From NCBI GenBank assembly GCA_023269335.1, contig JAHFTM010000112.1:1200-6209 (forward strand): a DNA stretch of 5,010 nt. The letters are read 5' to 3'. This document shows, one piece after another, positions 4,880 through 5,010 of the stretch. Positions within the stretch are counted from its first letter, which is position 1; each line of letters starts with the position of its first letter. The position numbers and the translations under genes are program-made. Origin of the DNA: Chlamydiia bacterium (lineage in GTDB: Bacteria > Chlamydiota > Chlamydiia > Chlamydiales > FEN-1388). The notes below the pieces were generated by a model, which was not told where the DNA came from, did no database searches, and saw nothing but the letters and a program-made list of their open reading frames with translations.

Positions 4880-5010
4880 TCAAGATTGTTTGGTGTCCAA
4901 GGCATGCTCAACCAAGCCACGTTCAATCAAGCAATTACCGCCGTGAAATACTTCCAAATTTTGATTTGGACTACTAGTAGATAATGGAAAAAATGGTGTA
5001 TAGTGTTTGA
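4880..5010 (-). CDS. Unrecognised partial reading frame, C-terminal 42 codons (5' end beyond right edge)
   Basis: One minus-strand frame is open from the right edge to a TGA at 4882-4880, while the other two minus frames contain stops. The peptide has a Pro/Ser-rich start (FFPLSTSSPNQ), then NLEVFHGGNCLIERGLVEHA and ends in LDTKQS. I do not recognise a family. The DNA composition changes sharply from the AT-rich tract to balanced near the end of this frame, which fits either the end of a gene or the boundary of an inserted element. A frame of 42 codons can be open by chance, so it may equally be non-coding or a gene remnant. Confidence 0.35.
   Translation of the reverse strand, partial: KHYTPFFPLSTSSPNQNLEVFHGGNCLIERGLVEHALDTKQS

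Overview
The window looks like low-GC DNA from a Gram-negative bacterium with a host-associated gene repertoire: a secreted YD/RHS-repeat protein, a collagen-like protein, a secreted W-rich repeat protein and a ribonuclease-inhibitor-type LRR protein with a membrane segment. The N-terminal part of the YD protein (a signal peptide, then a VNVITGDY block before the repeats) and the repeat style of the small secreted protein remind me of amoeba-associated Chlamydiae (Parachlamydia/Waddlia/Simkania type). That assignment is from memory of those families and is only moderately secure; Dependentiae or another intracellular lineage is possible.

Layout, left to right. Positions 1-2164 (minus strand) hold the first 721 codons of a large YD-repeat protein whose 3' end lies off the left edge. 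The frame is open throughout and was read codon by codon. A 155-base gap carries its likely promoter and a hairpin terminator for the next gene. Positions 2320-2850 (minus) encode a 176-residue exported protein made of three units with a period of about 53 residues. A 147-base divergent intergenic region separates it from 2998-3714 (plus), a 238-residue exported protein with a short Gly-X-Y collagen segment and a C1q/BclA-like C-terminal domain. Convergent to that gene is a two-gene minus-strand operon: an LRR protein with a C-terminal membrane segment (3949-4686), then a DUF2892/YgaP-type small membrane protein (3749-3952). Stop and start overlap in ATGA. The operon has a near-consensus promoter (TTGACA-17-TATAGT) with an A/T-rich UP-like tract. 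The right edge (4748-5010) is first very AT-rich, then changes abruptly to balanced composition and holds the apparent C-terminal 42 codons of an unrecognised minus-strand reading frame.

Functionally, the three exported proteins (YD, W-repeat, collagen-like) sit side by side and all look like extracellular or surface-exposed interaction proteins. The LRR and DUF2892 pair is probably membrane associated. Nothing metabolic is encoded. I did not see a defence system, CRISPR array, tRNA or rRNA, or a complete insertion sequence. The most unusual items are the bipartite (basic, then Gln-rich) collagen segment joined to a trimerisation-like domain, the LRR protein with a C-terminal membrane segment coupled to DUF2892, and the three-unit propeller-like secreted protein.
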